Source of the DNA: Linepithema humile
Lineage: Eukaryota > Arthropoda > Insecta > Hymenoptera > Formicidae
Length of the DNA: 64,000 nucleotides
NCBI RefSeq assembly: GCF_040581485.1
Contig: NC_090131.1
Location: 5,332,001 to 5,396,000 of the forward strand
Direction: 5' to 3'
Translations under genes and position numbers: made by a program
Shown here: positions 12,701-26,216 of the stretch, one piece after another
Layout: each line of letters opens with the position of its first letter
Position numbering within the stretch: the stretch's first letter is position 1
Notes under the pieces: generated by a model
Told to the model about the DNA's origin: nothing
Database searches by the model: none
What the model saw: the letters and a program-made list of their open reading frames with translations, nothing else

Positions 12701-15700
12701 TATAATTAAATTCCATAATACCATTTTTTTTCTCTAACGCGCAACAACTAAACGGAATGGAAAGTAGTAAGTAATTGAAAGTTACTAAATAGCTGTCATG
12801 ATATTGTTGTTGTTAGTGACTTGTTTACGCGCAGGAGGAGAGTGAATTTTTGATGGAATCTATCGAACGCGTATTTCCAGCCCGTTGATAATATTCCAGA
12901 CCGCGCCGCGCGCCGTGTCGGAAAATCAATGCTGACGAAAACTATGTCAGGCATTAACCTAGACTCCTATCGGAGCCGCATCCTCTTCGGCTCTGGACGT
13001 TAATCGATTCAACAGCGATCCTTCCGCGAGAGCGCCGGACCGGTTTGTAGGTATACGCGTATGCACGATGCGCGCGAATGCGTGTCCACCCACGTTGACA
13101 TGAGCGCGCAACCGGACGGAAGCGCATACACATTATGCAAAGTTCCGCTTTAAGGGATATTTATTCTGTTTACTGAAGATGTTAGGACCGACAATTCGCG
13201 CTACGCTATAATTCCTCGATAAAACGTATCGACTGCGCTCGATTAATGGACGCGTTTTTTTTAATCGCGACGCGACGTAATCGTATTCGATTTAAATTTC
13301 TATTTTTCTCACAGCAAAGCTGGATGTTGTAAGTTTAAGTGCGTCACCGCGATGAAACTTGAGAGGTCGCACTATATTATTCCCGGCACGTTCTATTTCA
13401 TTATACCGCGCTATTATTTTCGCCGATTTATTCCACTTTCGAGACTCGGCGCTTTCGCTCGCATTTAATTAATCCGCTGTCGACACTCGCGAGAGATAAC
13501 ACGAAACGACGGAGTTTCGAAAGTCGAGCGTTCGAAAAATCTCGCTGGCGAACGCCGGTGTCCGTTAGCTCGTTATGCCTGAATTTGCTTTGGCAATCAC
13601 ACGTCGTTTCAGCTGTCACGAGAATCAATGAGAGCGCAGAATCCGTCAGCGAGAAGCTGCGGAAACGTGGAATTTTCTGAAGGTTTGTTACGCCGACTAA
13701 CTTGTCATTCTGTTGTAATGAAATAAAGACTCGCGCGAATTATCGCGTGCGTGCGTGCGATTATACGCGACGCATACTAAATTATTTCCACACTGTAATT
13801 GTTTACCCATGTAGATTTTTGCGGCAAGACTAGTAAATGAAGCTTAATCAGCTTTATCAGATAATCAGCTTATCGTTATAACTTAATCGCGACGGACAAC
13901 GGTATGAACCAAAAATAATTCTTAATTACCGTTAATTTGCATGATTGTGAACTTTAAAGTAGAAAATGTATTACACTGTCACGAGTGATATTTAGAGTGC
14001 AATACGCGGAAAGCACTGCCAGCTCAGCGTGTTCGATTCTCGCTATTCCCTCGAACCGCGGAATCATTTTACGCTCATCGCGTGGCCTCCGATTCGAAAA
14101 ATATCCGCGGTAGCGCACGACGGTGTATTAAAATACCTCTCGTGCAAGCGAAACTGGGAAAAATCAAAATCACTTCGACAGCCGGACGGAAACCGCGGTC
14201 AACCGCGATCACTTTGAATTTCCGAGTCCCGCTCCTCGCGTAGATTGTTTTTGCGCCCCGGCCAAAAGGCAAGAAAAAAAGCATCTAAAACTGCAACGCG
14301 AAGAGCTGCAGCACGCGCGTTACCCGCGGCGCTCGGTACGGCCGGGTTTATCTTCCCGGCATTCGTTTCGGACGCGCTTCCGCTCGCACTTTCCCTCCTT
14401 CCTCCACCGTTCTCGACGTGTTGTTTTTTCCCGACAAAGGCACTGTTGTTTGCCGCAAAACCGCCCTCGGCGAGATCGGCAAAAAGCGCATGAAATTATT
14501 CAATTCTCTCCGGCGGCGTTTAGCGAGCGGGTTAAACGGTTCCGCGCTCGATGCGATATTATTGATGTCGGATTTGCAGAGAGATCGCTCGGAGAGAAGA
14601 ATAAGTTCTCGTATCAGATTCAGAATACGCTTCGTGAATTCACGCCGCGGGGTTAAGCTGAATTCACGCGGAAATCTTTTTTCGCGCTCTTGCACACACA
14701 GAGTGATAGTATTCCGATATTTGTTACAATTTAGAGACTCGTCGTGTCGTTTAATGTACAAACGCGATATAGTCGTGTCCGCTTCAATTTATTCGAGCTA
14801 TTTTTCAATTTTTGTCACGGCGAACGATCATAAAATTTTGTTCGGATCTCCTTCCTCTCTATCTCGTATTCACGAAGCATCAAGGATCACCCAAAAATAC
14901 GATGACGCGAAACGTTGAATTTATGGTGTCGTACGTTCACATAACGACGATCGTCTTCGAGCGCGATGCGATCCCCAGTTACCTAATGTACGTGATAGAA
15001 ATACGGGAGAACGTCCGAAGGGCTCTTGTGGCTGCAGAATAGAAGTGCTGGGGCAGCATATACTGCCCCGAGTACTGACGGCCGTTGTACTTACAACTTG
15101 CTTAAGCTAATTGTAAGAGTCGCTTAGGGAATTTGGCTGACATAATAGCGCATTGCAGGGCCGTTTAGTATGGCTTCGATGTCTGAGTTACGCAAATTGA
15201 TGTAATACGATAATTAATAAAGTGTAGGTGGCATATATGAAAAATATATTCAGAAGAAGCACTAAAGAGAAAAATTATTTTGTTAAAAATCGAGGAATAA
15301 TGATCTAATACGTTATTTCGTTTTATTTTACTTGATATGATTTAATTAAACATATTGCTTCAAGCTTTATAAAAATTTTAACATTATAATGTAGTATTAC
15401 AATTGTTATTATGTAATAATAAATATAACGGTTTATGTGTCGACATTTCTAATGGATTCTAGCATGAAAAATAATTTATAGCAAACTAGATTCCAAACAT
15501 ATTATTCATACAAACCGTTCTTCGTCTCAATGAGAGTAATGGACGCTAAAAATATTCAGCGCCAATTTTCATAGAAATAAACAATTGTACAAATAAACGC
15601 GTATGCCAAGAAGATATTTTACACGAGATCTCGCGGCTGTACAGTGGCGGGATCAGCTCCCACATGCCGGCTCGCCGTGTAACTTAAATTGTCAAGCTGC

Positions 15701-15932
15701 GTCCCCGATGTTTCATCGCCGTGGGGACGATTTATATGATCGCGAAATAATCACGGCCGAAATAGCTACGAGCTGCCTAGCGAGCTCGCACTCCGGTATC
15801 GCGCTCAATGGCGCAAATTCCCCAGGAGATGTTTTCCTCTCTCCTATTACGAGACCCGCAAATAGTCGCGATTGTTTTCGAGCTCTCCGATCGCGCCAGC
15901 TAGGTCCTGACTATTTTTTATCGTTTTATCCC

Positions 15933-16044
15933 GCTGCGAATGTCGCGTAGGTGTAAGAGAATGTAACAGCGGGCAACAGTGCGCAACAGCGGTTGTATAT
16001 TGAATATATTCTATATTCTTATGTTTATACGCGACATTCGCAGC
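15933..16044. other. Hairpin with perfect 17-bp base and imperfect upper stem
   Basis: gctgcgaatgtcgcgta at 15933-15949 is exactly reverse-complementary to 16028-16044. Inside it, pairing resumes after a small internal loop (taagagaatg with tattctta, including G-U pairs). The loop contains repeats of caacagcgg/caacagtgcg. The structure could be an RNA hairpin or the inverted ends of a 112-bp element. Confidence 0.45.
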
Positions 16045-17927
16045 ATGTGTACATTATGAGCGAACCTTACTTCTCAGTATTAGGATATGGAGGGTAATAT
16101 GTATGAGAATTTGGAAGATATTGAATATAGGATGACTACTATTGAGAGAATTTTAATAAAAATATAAAAGAGGGAAACAGTGGAGAATATTTTCATTTGA
16201 ACATTTCAAAGTTGTATAGACTATAAGCTTTCAGCTGTTTTTTTCTTTTATTAAAAAATAATAATCTTTATTTAATTATTTCATTGAAGTTCTTATGGAT
16301 TTGTTTCTGAATTTAGTTATTTTTATTCATATTTTATCAACATGTTTTATCATTATGTTAAATATTTTATTATTTTTATAGTGAAGAAAATTAATAATTG
16401 TTTTTGAAATATATTTATATTACAATTTTATTCCATAAATGTGACATTTTATCTTTATTTTGAGTAATTTTTAATTTACCGCTTTACTCCATTTTATAAA
16501 TCTAAATGATGGTCTTTTATTTACAAGGAATATTCTAATATTAAACAGCGAGAAAACATTTTAATGTTTCGTTCACTTAAGTGAGATAGCGTATTGCGCG
16601 GAGGATGTAGTGTCAGTCTTCATTACTCCGCTTCTGTTTTCTGCGTTACATAACATTCGAGAAGACCGTTCCATATTGAGATACTTTACGTTAAGCGGAG
16701 GTAACAAAAGTGGAGGGATTTACCTTATTTCCCATCGCGCTCTTTACATTTATGGTTTTCGCGTGGTTGCGGTTGTCGTTATCGACGGCGCCGGCTAACG
16801 AAGATGTAGCTTTCTTCGGGGTGTACTGCGGCTATATGGGTTAACTGCATCGCCGTGCAACGGACGCTGGCTGGTTTACGATGCCGAGTTACATTTGTAC
16901 GTGACGCGAATCTCTTAATAAAGCACCCGTAAAGCCACGCGTACGAGCCGCCTCTTGCGCGGATACGAGATCTGCGGCTTTCCGCCGGTTAGATCCAGGC
17001 CGTGATGTAGATACACATTGGGACAATAACACCACGGAAACGTCATTGGAGCGAATCGGCGGAGCGAATCACGTTCTTGCGTCGCGCGCTCGTTACTCAT
17101 CATCCGTTTATCGGCGGAAATCGAACGATTTATGCAATCCCTCGTAAAGATCCATTACTTTCGATCGGCATATCACGACGTTTCGCGTCCCCGAATTCGT
17201 TATACCGCCGTAAATTTCGACATTCTCTCTTCTGGTGTCGCGCGCGAGACAGCACCGAATTCGGTATTCACGACGCTATTCGCCGAAAATATGAGCGCGT
17301 CGCGGTGACGGCGGCATTATCCCCGGAAAAATGTATCGTCGTCCATACGTTTATGTAGAACGCCCTGTGTTTTCCATCGCACGCAGGCATTACTCCGGTA
17401 CGGGGAGCGATCGGGCGGGACGGGCGCGCGGGGGTGAATTTATGCACCACCTCGTGGCGGCGTAAACAGCGAGCGGATCGATTTATATGCGGCTAAGTAA
17501 GTGCATTTTTATGCACCGTTTCACAGCCGAGACTGCCGTCGTAGCCTTGCCGGTTACTTTGCTTAACGAACACACCGCCGCGCGGCGGATACGCTGGTGA
17601 AACGGCTCGTACGTGACATCCCGCTTGGACCGAAGAGGCTTATGTTCGGGCTGCATTATGCCTATTTGACCTATATTGTGTGTCATAAATGTGGATAAAA
17701 GAGATATATTTGCCGGGAAGAGAGTTCGCGTGATGAATACGGCGAAAAGTATGACAACGCGTCGAGGCTACATATATGCATCTGTAATATATAATGTACT
17801 TGTGTAAGATGGTGACACGGATCATGTAATATCTGTGATATAAGAGCCGTCAGGCTGAAAAAATAGCTCTCCGATTCGTTAGCGCCGACGAGCTGTAAAT
17901 TTCGCGAGTGGAATAAATTGTGCTCAC

Positions 17928-17963
17928 GAGAGGGAGGGAGAGAGAGAGAAAGAGAGAGAGAGC
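17928..17963. repeat. (AG)n microsatellite
   Basis: gagggaggg leading into agagag repeats. Confidence 0.9.
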
Positions 17964-18890
17964 TTTTAAAAGCGCATACGCGGCCGTCCGCAATGACGTC
18001 CTCGTACTGTTTAAGCGGAAACACCGATGCTCATCGATAATCAACGAGAGTGCGCGGCGAAATCCGCTTTAGCGTCGCAATGAGCAGATTGTTTGTTGCA
18101 AATGCGGAAACCGATTATTAAACAGCGCGCGCAAACAGAAGTTTCCGGGTGTCGCCACCGTTGCTCGATCGGCAGGGGTATAATAAAAACACGATATAGC
18201 TGATGCGGCGATCTCGCGTTTTGCTGTTTGCGTGGATCGTGCGACCCTAGTCATTAAGTATGTGCTAATCGGGATGACGTTCGTCTCGTTAAACTCGATT
18301 TACGTAACGGCGCGGCTATCAGGACGGAAGTATAAAAGAGCCGTACAGATAATGCGCGGCATGACATTATTATTTACGCTCGAGAGATATTTATGCACAC
18401 GAATGAGTTATTTCCTATTTTTGTATGAAATATCAATCTCTCGTAGTAGCGACAACTCGTATGTAGGATGAGATAAGGTAAATTACCGATATTTCTATCA
18501 TGTAGCAATTTTGCGAGACTCTATTCATACGCGGAATTTGACAGGCGATGAATGAAAGATTGTCTCCGAATTTCCTGTATCGCCGAAACACCTTACCCCA
18601 TTTTATGAATCGTGGGAAACTCCTTAGTCGATAGGAAGGCGAATTTCCGGGATAATATTGGAACGCCTCACACAGGCGAGTAGCAGAGATCGGCATTCGA
18701 TCAAGACAGCTCGTGGCTGTTTGCATTAGTGGCACGGCGATGCCGCATCCTCGCGTTAACTGCTCTTCGGCATGTCGTCGGTTAATTCGTGCTTACTTAG
18801 CGGCGATCCTTGTCACTGCGAACAGCCGCGAATATCCGTTTAATTCACTTTGTTGACCGCAAATCGCCTCTCGTGTCTCAAGAAAGTTCC

Positions 18891-19000
18891 AGCGTTTGAC
18901 TGAGTAAAAGATAAATATGCACATGCGATACAAATCTTATTAAACTAACATGCAAAAAATTCAATTACGTGAACAAAAATTTTGCTCGCTTTTACCGTTT
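18891..19000. repeat. Diverged dispersed repeat, copy a
   Basis: Shares gcgtttga, taaaagataaat and attaaactaaca-like blocks in the same order as 42611-42720. Similarity is patchy and was judged by eye. Confidence 0.3.
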
Positions 19001-19209
19001 AATTTCGGAGATATATTATTTATTCGAAAATTCGACACATCCCGATAAAATAATTTTAAGTCTGTGATATTTTTAAAATATTAGTCTGTGGCATTTAAAA
19101 GAAATCGTATTTGTACTGTGATATTGTTACTTTAACTTTTCATTAACGTGTACAAAATTTAATTAGATGTGAAAGCTTGCTTTGCAGTGATTTTTTTATT
19201 TTATTTTAA

Positions 19210-19616
19210 ATGTAGGGGATGGTTGGTTCTCGAGGTCACAAATGAAAAATAATGAAATAAAATAATAAATGGTAATAGTCAGAAAATGTATTTAAATTGT
19301 AGTTAGAAAACATATTCGATGTAGATATGCGCGATTGATATTTTACTTTAAGATTAACAAGGAAAGCGAGCGGCGCTCTTCAATTCCGCTAGATAAGTCC
19401 ATCCGGGTTCGCGATTTGCAGAAGACTGTTCAGAAATCGCGAGAATGCCTCCGTTCGTCAGCCGCCGTCATACTTTATCGCCTGAAAACGATTGCCAATG
19501 CTTGGACGATTCGGCCGTGTCGTGTTTTCCTTGCTCAACTATTTATTGCCTCGACTGTTCGCAACACCACGAAAACGTAATTTCTTTTTCTCTTATATTA
19601 TATTATATGTCTACAC
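19210..19616. mobile_element. MITE-like non-autonomous DNA element, copy 1
   Basis: This copy aligns with 37144-37519. Shared blocks include gtatttaaattgtagttaga, cgcgattgatatttyact, cgctcttcaattccgc and caacaccacgaaaac. Its ends, atgtaggggat and atgtctacac, are recognisable but decayed, and clear TA target duplications are missing, so it looks older than copy 2. Same orientation as copy 2. Confidence 0.65.
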
Positions 19617-20357
19617 AAACATATCAAATTTTCGATTCAAATATGCAAAATTTTATGTCATAATTTATGAACAAAATATAATTTAAAAAATCTTTATTTT
19701 ATTCGTGAAACAGATTTAAATATATTTTCATGAAATTTACTGTCGGAAAATTCCGATTTTTGAGGTAAATTCAGATTTTTCGGTAATCTAAAATAAGTAT
19801 AATATTAGGAAAAATAAAAAAGCAAAAATTTTGAAATGCCATTTTATTTTTTTAACTTTCTCTTGTATTTCTTGAAGTCATTTCGACTATTCTAACTGCT
19901 CGACATAACGAAGATTTTTTTATTAACTTTAGGTTTAGATTTTAATAATAAATTATTTACATTAATTAAGAAGCATGTAGTGCTGGAACTTCCGTAACAG
20001 ATCGGAACATGCATATCGCCCTTGAGGGTATTCTCCATTCCCAGACGCATCAGACGTAAGTTTGCGAACTTACAACAGCTACGCATCCGCGATCGTCTCG
20101 GAAGTTTCGTTAAAGTTTGTTATTAACTTACGGTAAAGGGATCGAGATGCGAAACGTGAGGAACTTACTTTAGCCTGTCGCCGACGTGAAAAACTGCACC
20201 GCTATCGTATCGTCCGACAATCTCATTTTGTAAATGCGACAATATACTTTTCCACGTGGCATCGGCGAATTATCCACATTCACATCGATCTGTTCGGATG
20301 ACGTACATGATTTAAATAATTAGATCACGACTACAGTATGCCACACGGGATATACCC

Positions 20358-20388
20358 TATATAAGCGCGGCTTTTGTGAAAATTCAGT
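20358..20388 (+). promoter_or_regulatory. TATA box plus arthropod initiator, orphan core promoter candidate
   Basis: TATATAAG at 20358-20365 is followed by TCAGT at 20384-20388. The A at 20386 lies 28 bases after the first T of the TATA box, close to the 25-31 expected of TATA promoters, and TCAGT is the insect Inr consensus. No recognisable reading frame lies downstream, so the transcript, if any, is unknown. Chance co-occurrence in 64 kb is possible. Confidence 0.35.
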
Positions 20389-21780
20389 TGGTGCACGTGG
20401 CGCGTGACACACCGGCGAAAGCCAATAGAGTAGCACGTAACATCGTCCGGTCACTGCTGGCCAAGCCAAAATTACGTTCTTGCTTTGCTCGTGCCACGCT
20501 CTACAGTATCCGCATGTCGAATAATTAACACGACACGGGGAGAGAGTGAGAGGGCGAGAGAGAGGGACGACGGAACCAAGCCGATACATTCGGGAATTGT
20601 CTGAAATATTCAGACTTGGTTTTGCGGCGCGCACTAGTGGTATCCAGTTGCTGAAATTACTTCTTGCTGTAATCCCAAGATACTTTCCGTTATATTCACA
20701 ACGAAAAATAGGACAGTGGGTTACGGGAACTGAAGAATAAGAATCGGAGGATCGATCGTCGAAAGTTAAAAATGCAATCTGACAAATTTCTCAGTTTGAA
20801 AACATCATAATTTTTCGAAGATATATTTTTATTGCGTTTGCAGGATTTTTCGTGTTTATACAGAATACACTGAATAGTATTGATAATGTTCCTTTAAAGT
20901 AAATTTCCTTCATTTTCTTTCCTCGCTTGCGAGAAGCATCATTTATTTATGCCGCCCCGATACTCGCGCTCGTATTGTTTGCTCTTCCTCTGCAGGAAAC
21001 ATTAGAAACAAAAAAAAAAAGGGAGAAGCAAACAAAGACGACGTGGTGCAAGCACCGTGGGAAGGGTGGAGGGTGCAGCGAAAACTACAGAATAAAGTTT
21101 AGTTTCTTCTCATTCTTTTGTGAGTCTTGAGTAGCTTTTCTCTCACGCGTTTCCTCACCACTCGACTTTAAAACGGAGACGAGGCGGCTCGAATTATCTC
21201 GTTTTCCGTAAGAGTCGTTAATCCACGTAATGCGGCGTGAAGATCAACGATATTGCGAGGTCGTGGATGCAGATTCCTAATTAATGCTCGCAGATTCTCG
21301 CGATTTTCCACGGCGCGGTTTTACTTCTCGTCGTAATTTGAGCGATAGAAATGGGATCTCGCAGTAAAGTCTCCAGAGATTTTGCCGCGGCGTCGGCGTT
21401 TATGGGGCATTACGGTTTTCGCAGCGGAATATCCGTCCTATCGCGTTTCCGTATCGCCATTCGGGCGAGCCCATTCGCCTACTGTATCTCCTTCATTCAT
21501 CTTTTACAGTCGATTATTTCGCTCCCACTGTTCCGTTATGTTAATGCGCTCTCAATTTAATTATCTATGCAGTTATCTATCCCGCGCTTACACCGTCAGG
21601 CTTGATACCTCATATTTCGCTGCTTTACATGCGCGACGATGTCCCAGTTTCTCTGGACCGACCCGGTATTAGCGCGAGGATATATCGTCGCATGTTGAAC
21701 AAAAACCGTTCCTGTCGATGCTGTTTGTTGGCGTTTGCCTTTGTTCCGCGATAATATTTTATATAAACGCCGTCGAGAAG

Positions 21781-21806
21781 CTCTCTCTCTCTCTCTCTCT
21801 CTCTCT
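21781..21806. repeat. (CT)n microsatellite
   Basis: Thirteen CT units. Confidence 0.95.
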
Positions 21807-23193
21807 TTGTGGAAGCGAGCATTTTATATTTTTACCGCGTTTAAAAAAATTTTTTAATAAAACCAGAACGAAAACAGGGCGGATCGCGAGATCATCTGTC
21901 ACCCTGTCACGGATTCATCTACGTGGGTCACCTATGCAAAATTTAATATCCGCACTGCAGCTTTTATTATAACGCGATACGAATCTTAAACATAATGTAA
22001 CACATCGGTGCCTGCCACAATCTTTAATTGAATCCCACGCCTTTCAAACGCGAACCAAGTGCAAAGCTGGCATGTATGTGAATCGTTGTTTTACTTCATT
22101 ACCGCAACGGACGGGCGAACTGTGCGCGGCGCATAGTTGGAGAACAACTTTATTGGTGTTGCATCCCTGCAACGAACGGTATCGGAAAATGTTGCGAAAG
22201 CAGCGCAACGTAACGTACTGCAAAGCGGTGAATAATAAAAATAGTTGATAGTCATAAGCTATGATGTTATGCCGCGGTGCGCGCGTGCGCGCGCGTGCAC
22301 ACATATCCAGACCTCCGATAGTTTCCGCCGGACGGCTGGAAAACTAAGTTGCTGAGTTGCAGCTGTGTTTATGGACCTTCATTTATCGTCGTGTATAACA
22401 GTTTACCGCTCTCCAGCGTGTCACATTTTTTTCCCGTCACGTTTTACGTTCCATTTTTTACGCTTCTCTCTAAATTCCGCTGTCCCTTATCTCGGCTTCT
22501 TGCACTATTTATTATTGCTGGAGACTCTTGAGTTTTGGAAGATACTCTTAAATTCTTATAATAATTATAACATGACTGTGTGATAAATAGGCGAAATGAA
22601 GAATAAATGTAGAAATAAATGGATTTTTTCATGTTCACTTTTATAAACAAAATGGTGATAAATATTTGCCACAGCGGTAATTATGTATGCGCGATTGTTA
22701 ATTGCCATTGAAGTACGCTTTTTCAATTGAGATAATGGGAGACAATATCGGAAAATAACGAACCGCGGGCGATACCGCGTCAAAGTAACTCCGTTCAATT
22801 CGGGTTCTGGTCGCTAATAGTTCTCGCTTTCGAGAACTTGAAGTTTCTCAACGTTTCCCCGCCTCGTCCCGCATCCTGCACTACACGAGAGCGTAATTTC
22901 ACTTTGAAACGTTCGCAAACAAGTTTACCGAGTCTCAAGGGTCGCTAATGTCTATATATTCGACGCAAGATGCGCTTTAATCGCGCTATATTAATCGTGC
23001 GCCTGGTAATTTCGTCTCTTTCTGAATGTCGTCTTTTATCTCGCATAATTCAATGCCCCGAAAGAGTATTGCGCGTGGCGCCACGTAAATCGCGGCGTAG
23101 AAAACTTTCCCTTAGGTAATTAGTTCCCCCTTAGCTTCCTTTGAGAGATTCCCCTTAGCTTCCCATCTGATTTGGATCTACTTTTGATTTCAG

Positions 23194-23318
23194 TATGCGG
23201 CGATATTCACGGACAGTTCTACGACCTGATGAAATTATTCGAAGTGGGCGGTCCACCTTCCTCGACCAAGTATCTCTTCCTCGGCGATTACGTTGACAGG
23301 GGTTATTTCAGTATCGAG
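23194..23318 (+). CDS. CanA: Calcineurin A exon: metal site 1 (GDIHG / GDYVDRG)
   Basis: The exon is 125 nt, entered in phase 1 and left in phase 0, and flanked by ttgatttcag and gtaagt. It encodes 41 full codons equivalent to human PPP3CA 88-128. GDIHG supplies the metal ligands D90 and H92, and GDYVDRG supplies D118 (bridging the Fe/Zn centre) and R122. The residues between, DLMKLFEVGG, are diagnostic of the PPP family and closest to PP2B; P-P-S-S-T-K replaces the vertebrate S-P-A-N-T-R. The first two bases complete the Val/Leu codon before CGD, so an upstream exon must end one base into that codon. I did not find that exon in 1-23193. Confidence 0.97.
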
Positions 23319-25653
23319 GTAAGTACATAAAAAAAGAAGAGTGAGAATAAAAATTCCGCTCTTAACCATTAAATCATCACGTGAAATGTGAAATCGGAGC
23401 AATCGAGAGTTAATTATGTTTGCGTACGTAGTTGAATTTGCGCAAATAAGTGAAAATTTACTCTTAGTCTGACAAGTGAGAAAATCGTATAAAAAAACAA
23501 TTTACACATCTCGAAAATTATGCGAGAATATTCGATTATTGGATTCTGTAATTAGCGCGTGTTCCCGTTAATTAGTCATGAAATTATTGACTTGCGCCCA
23601 TTTATCCGGAGCGGCGAAGGCGCGAGAGCGTTAATCCTGTGAGGAAGGTTTGCTTTGATGCCACATGACTGTCGTAAATGTCGTGACATTAAAATCGCAA
23701 TTTAATAGCGTATAAGCTTCTTGGAAAATTTCTGACTTTTAGAGGCGAGCCGTTAATTGTAAGCGATATCGCACCGCTATCGATCGCAGCACTTCGCTTC
23801 ACTCAACATACCTTTTCTCGGTAATTGCGAAAAATGTAATTTCGGAAGATATAATTTTTTATGCAAGTCAATCAACAATATTAGTCAGAGGATAGAACCA
23901 TTCTGCTTTTTTTCACTCTCTTTGCTGCGTTCTGAATCTCATTTTGAAGTTCGATTTTTGCACCAAACATTTTTTTATTTAAATATAACTCTCGCTATCC
24001 GTTGCTATCCAGCTTTAGATTTTCTCCAGTAAAGGAATCTGTATTTTGAGCAGAGAGCGCAATAGTCAAGAAAGGAAGAGACGAGACGTATACACATAGA
24101 ATGCATTTGTTACTCGGAGTCTTGGGCGTTCGTTCTTGAATGTCATTTCGAAGTCATGCAGGAATAATCAACTTCGATCCGACACGAGCGGTCTATTTTG
24201 CGAGATAAAATTTCGTCACGGGCGAGTACGTTTCATGTCGAGTATAATGCAATATTCCGCCACTGGGACAAGAAAATGCGCGAGAGGAACTCGAAGTAGC
24301 GAGCTTCTTCGCATCTCGAGTGGGTGCTTCTCGAGGCAGTTTTGCGTCGGTAAGGCAACGAACAATTTCGTGTCGCGAATTCCGTAACCGGAAGACGGCG
24401 GAAAAACTGCGAAGTTTTAGTTTGCGATGTAACGTCCCAAAGAGAGAGTGCGCACGAATAAGTCTCACGTCTGTCGCAATACGCGCGGTGCAAAGCAGTT
24501 TCTAAACTGTAGGGACGTTTCTAGGTAACGGCAGCTTAATCGAGGCACGCTCCACGTTGGATATTTCGCGTGCAATTCAAACGGAATACGCGGAGCCGCG
24601 CGTATTTCAGCATGATCGTTCTAAACCGCGCGCACGCGATACACAAGATGAAATTTCGCAGCAACGGCGCGTACCAGACATTTCGAAGGATACAATTTCG
24701 AAGCTTTATTTTTGAAGAAAGTCGACACGGTCGACTTGCTACAAGCTCGATATCGACTGTAAAGTTCCTGAATATTTTAAAGAGTTTATATACTTTTCTT
24801 ATAATTTGTTTGTCCGCCCAGCGCTTCTTAAATATTTTCCGTTCATTCTAACTTGCTCGGACAATTAAGAGCAATCTGAAAGTAACGTTTAATTATTTGT
24901 AGCTCCGTTTGATTTATTCCCGACGACAGCGTGTGTCCGTGAAATATGATTTCTGGCTCGCAGCGAAGGAAGCTTTACACAGCAATTTCCGCCGAGTGCA
25001 AAAATTTATGGAAGGAACAGGGGGACAATCCAATATTGTATATGGCATTACACATGACGCGGCACGTATCAGGGTTTAAATATATTTCTCGCGAAGTACG
25101 TCTTACAAGACATACAGCAAGCGGGAAGATGGCTCCTTTTAAGAAAATCTCCTGATGTATTCCGCGGTTGCCGTTATTCAGATCGGGATGCGTCTTCGTG
25201 GATTCTGAATAATGCAAGACGCGCGAGCGTGGCGTGTCGTCGCTGCGCGCACGTATGCCGTCAGATTTATAACGGCGGTCCAAAGCCGTACGCGAATCGC
25301 TGTTTCCAATCAAACTGATGGACCGAATGGAATCTTTTAGCAGTCCTTTAAGATCGATCGATATACTCGTGGGCGGGCATAAAGTAATATCGCAGAGGAA
25401 GATCTTATTTAAAATGATTCTCCTCTCATTCGGATAATTACGTCAAGTTGAAAATTCTCATTATCGCTAGTATCAATTACGCTAATTACCTTATTGCATT
25501 TATTGTATTTCCCTTTACTCTCATTAATCTCCGACGCCGGCGAAATGCCATCGCCATCTCTGAGAGACCGTTCACTCGTCGAACCATGCGATTTCTATTT
25601 CCCGGCTCGAGAAATTAACGTGGAATTTCTCCGGGCGAATGAACGCGGGCGGC

Positions 25654-25681
25654 GCCCCCCCCCCCTCCCCGCCTCCCTCCC
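25654..25681 (-). other. G-quadruplex-prone G-tract (minus strand)
   Basis: On the + strand a C12 run is followed by tcccc, gcc and two tccc units. The minus strand therefore has at least four G-tracts of three or more with loops of one to four bases, which fits the canonical G4 pattern. Confidence 0.6.
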
Positions 25682-26172
25682 TTATGGGGGATAATTTCGC
25701 TGGTGCGCGCGAGTGGACGCGGGCTCGATCGTATTTACGATTCTCGGTACTGCGACGTGGGTGGCCCCGATCTATCCACGAGAGACACGGAGCGGAGCGC
25801 GGTTGCTCTCTCTTCTTATTTTACGACACAATGCTCGGGAGGAGAGGCGGCGGCGGCGGCGGCGGTGGTGGCTCTCTCGCAGAGAAAATAGACCGCCCCT
25901 CCGAGGTCCTCTCCCCTTTCGACCCTCTCTCCTCCCGGTGGTAAATGACATTATAAATCGGTCGGAGCCGCGCGTGTATGCTCCCGTATGAAAAGGGTTT
26001 GCGTCGCACGGCTGCTCTCACTCGAAAGATGCTCGATCCTTCAAGGATGCTCCGCTCGATGGCTCGCACGGAGAAAGGAGTTTGTCCCGCGTTTTAAGAG
26101 AGTATATCCTCGGAGCGTAGATACGTGATGCAAATACCGACGGTGTGTACACGTATGTCTTGCGTGCATACA

Positions 26173-26174
<2 letters not shown>

Positions 26175-26213
<39 letters not shown>
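26175..26213. repeat. (TG)n microsatellite
   Basis: Nineteen uninterrupted TG units; alternating purine-pyrimidine sequence of this length can adopt Z-DNA. Confidence 0.95.

Positions 26214-26216
<3 letters not shown>

Larger units (their letters stand above)
1..23193 (+). other. Presumed 5' intron or upstream flank of calcineurin A; no supported exon
   Basis: No reading frame here resembles a known protein or the missing N-terminal calcineurin exons. The open frames present are short, overlap on both strands and include low-complexity runs from microsatellites. GC-rich, CpG-rich blocks (for example 2800-3300, 6300-7500, 10900-12000, 14000-15000, 16900-18800) alternate with AT-rich blocks (1600-2150, 3700-5300, 9900-10400, 12050-12800, 15200-15600, 16050-16550, 18900-20000). 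Supported items inside are the hairpins, repeats and promoter-like motif listed separately. Confidence 0.6.

Noticed and set aside
19335..19580. Open frame in MITE copy 1 that resembles one in copy 2 (37264-37533)
   Set aside because: The similarity reflects the shared DNA repeat. The two frames diverge by indels, so no protein is conserved.
1..23193. Search for the N-terminal calcineurin exons
   Set aside because: No frame resembling the VPFPP or EKTMIDIEAP segments was found, so no exon is called.
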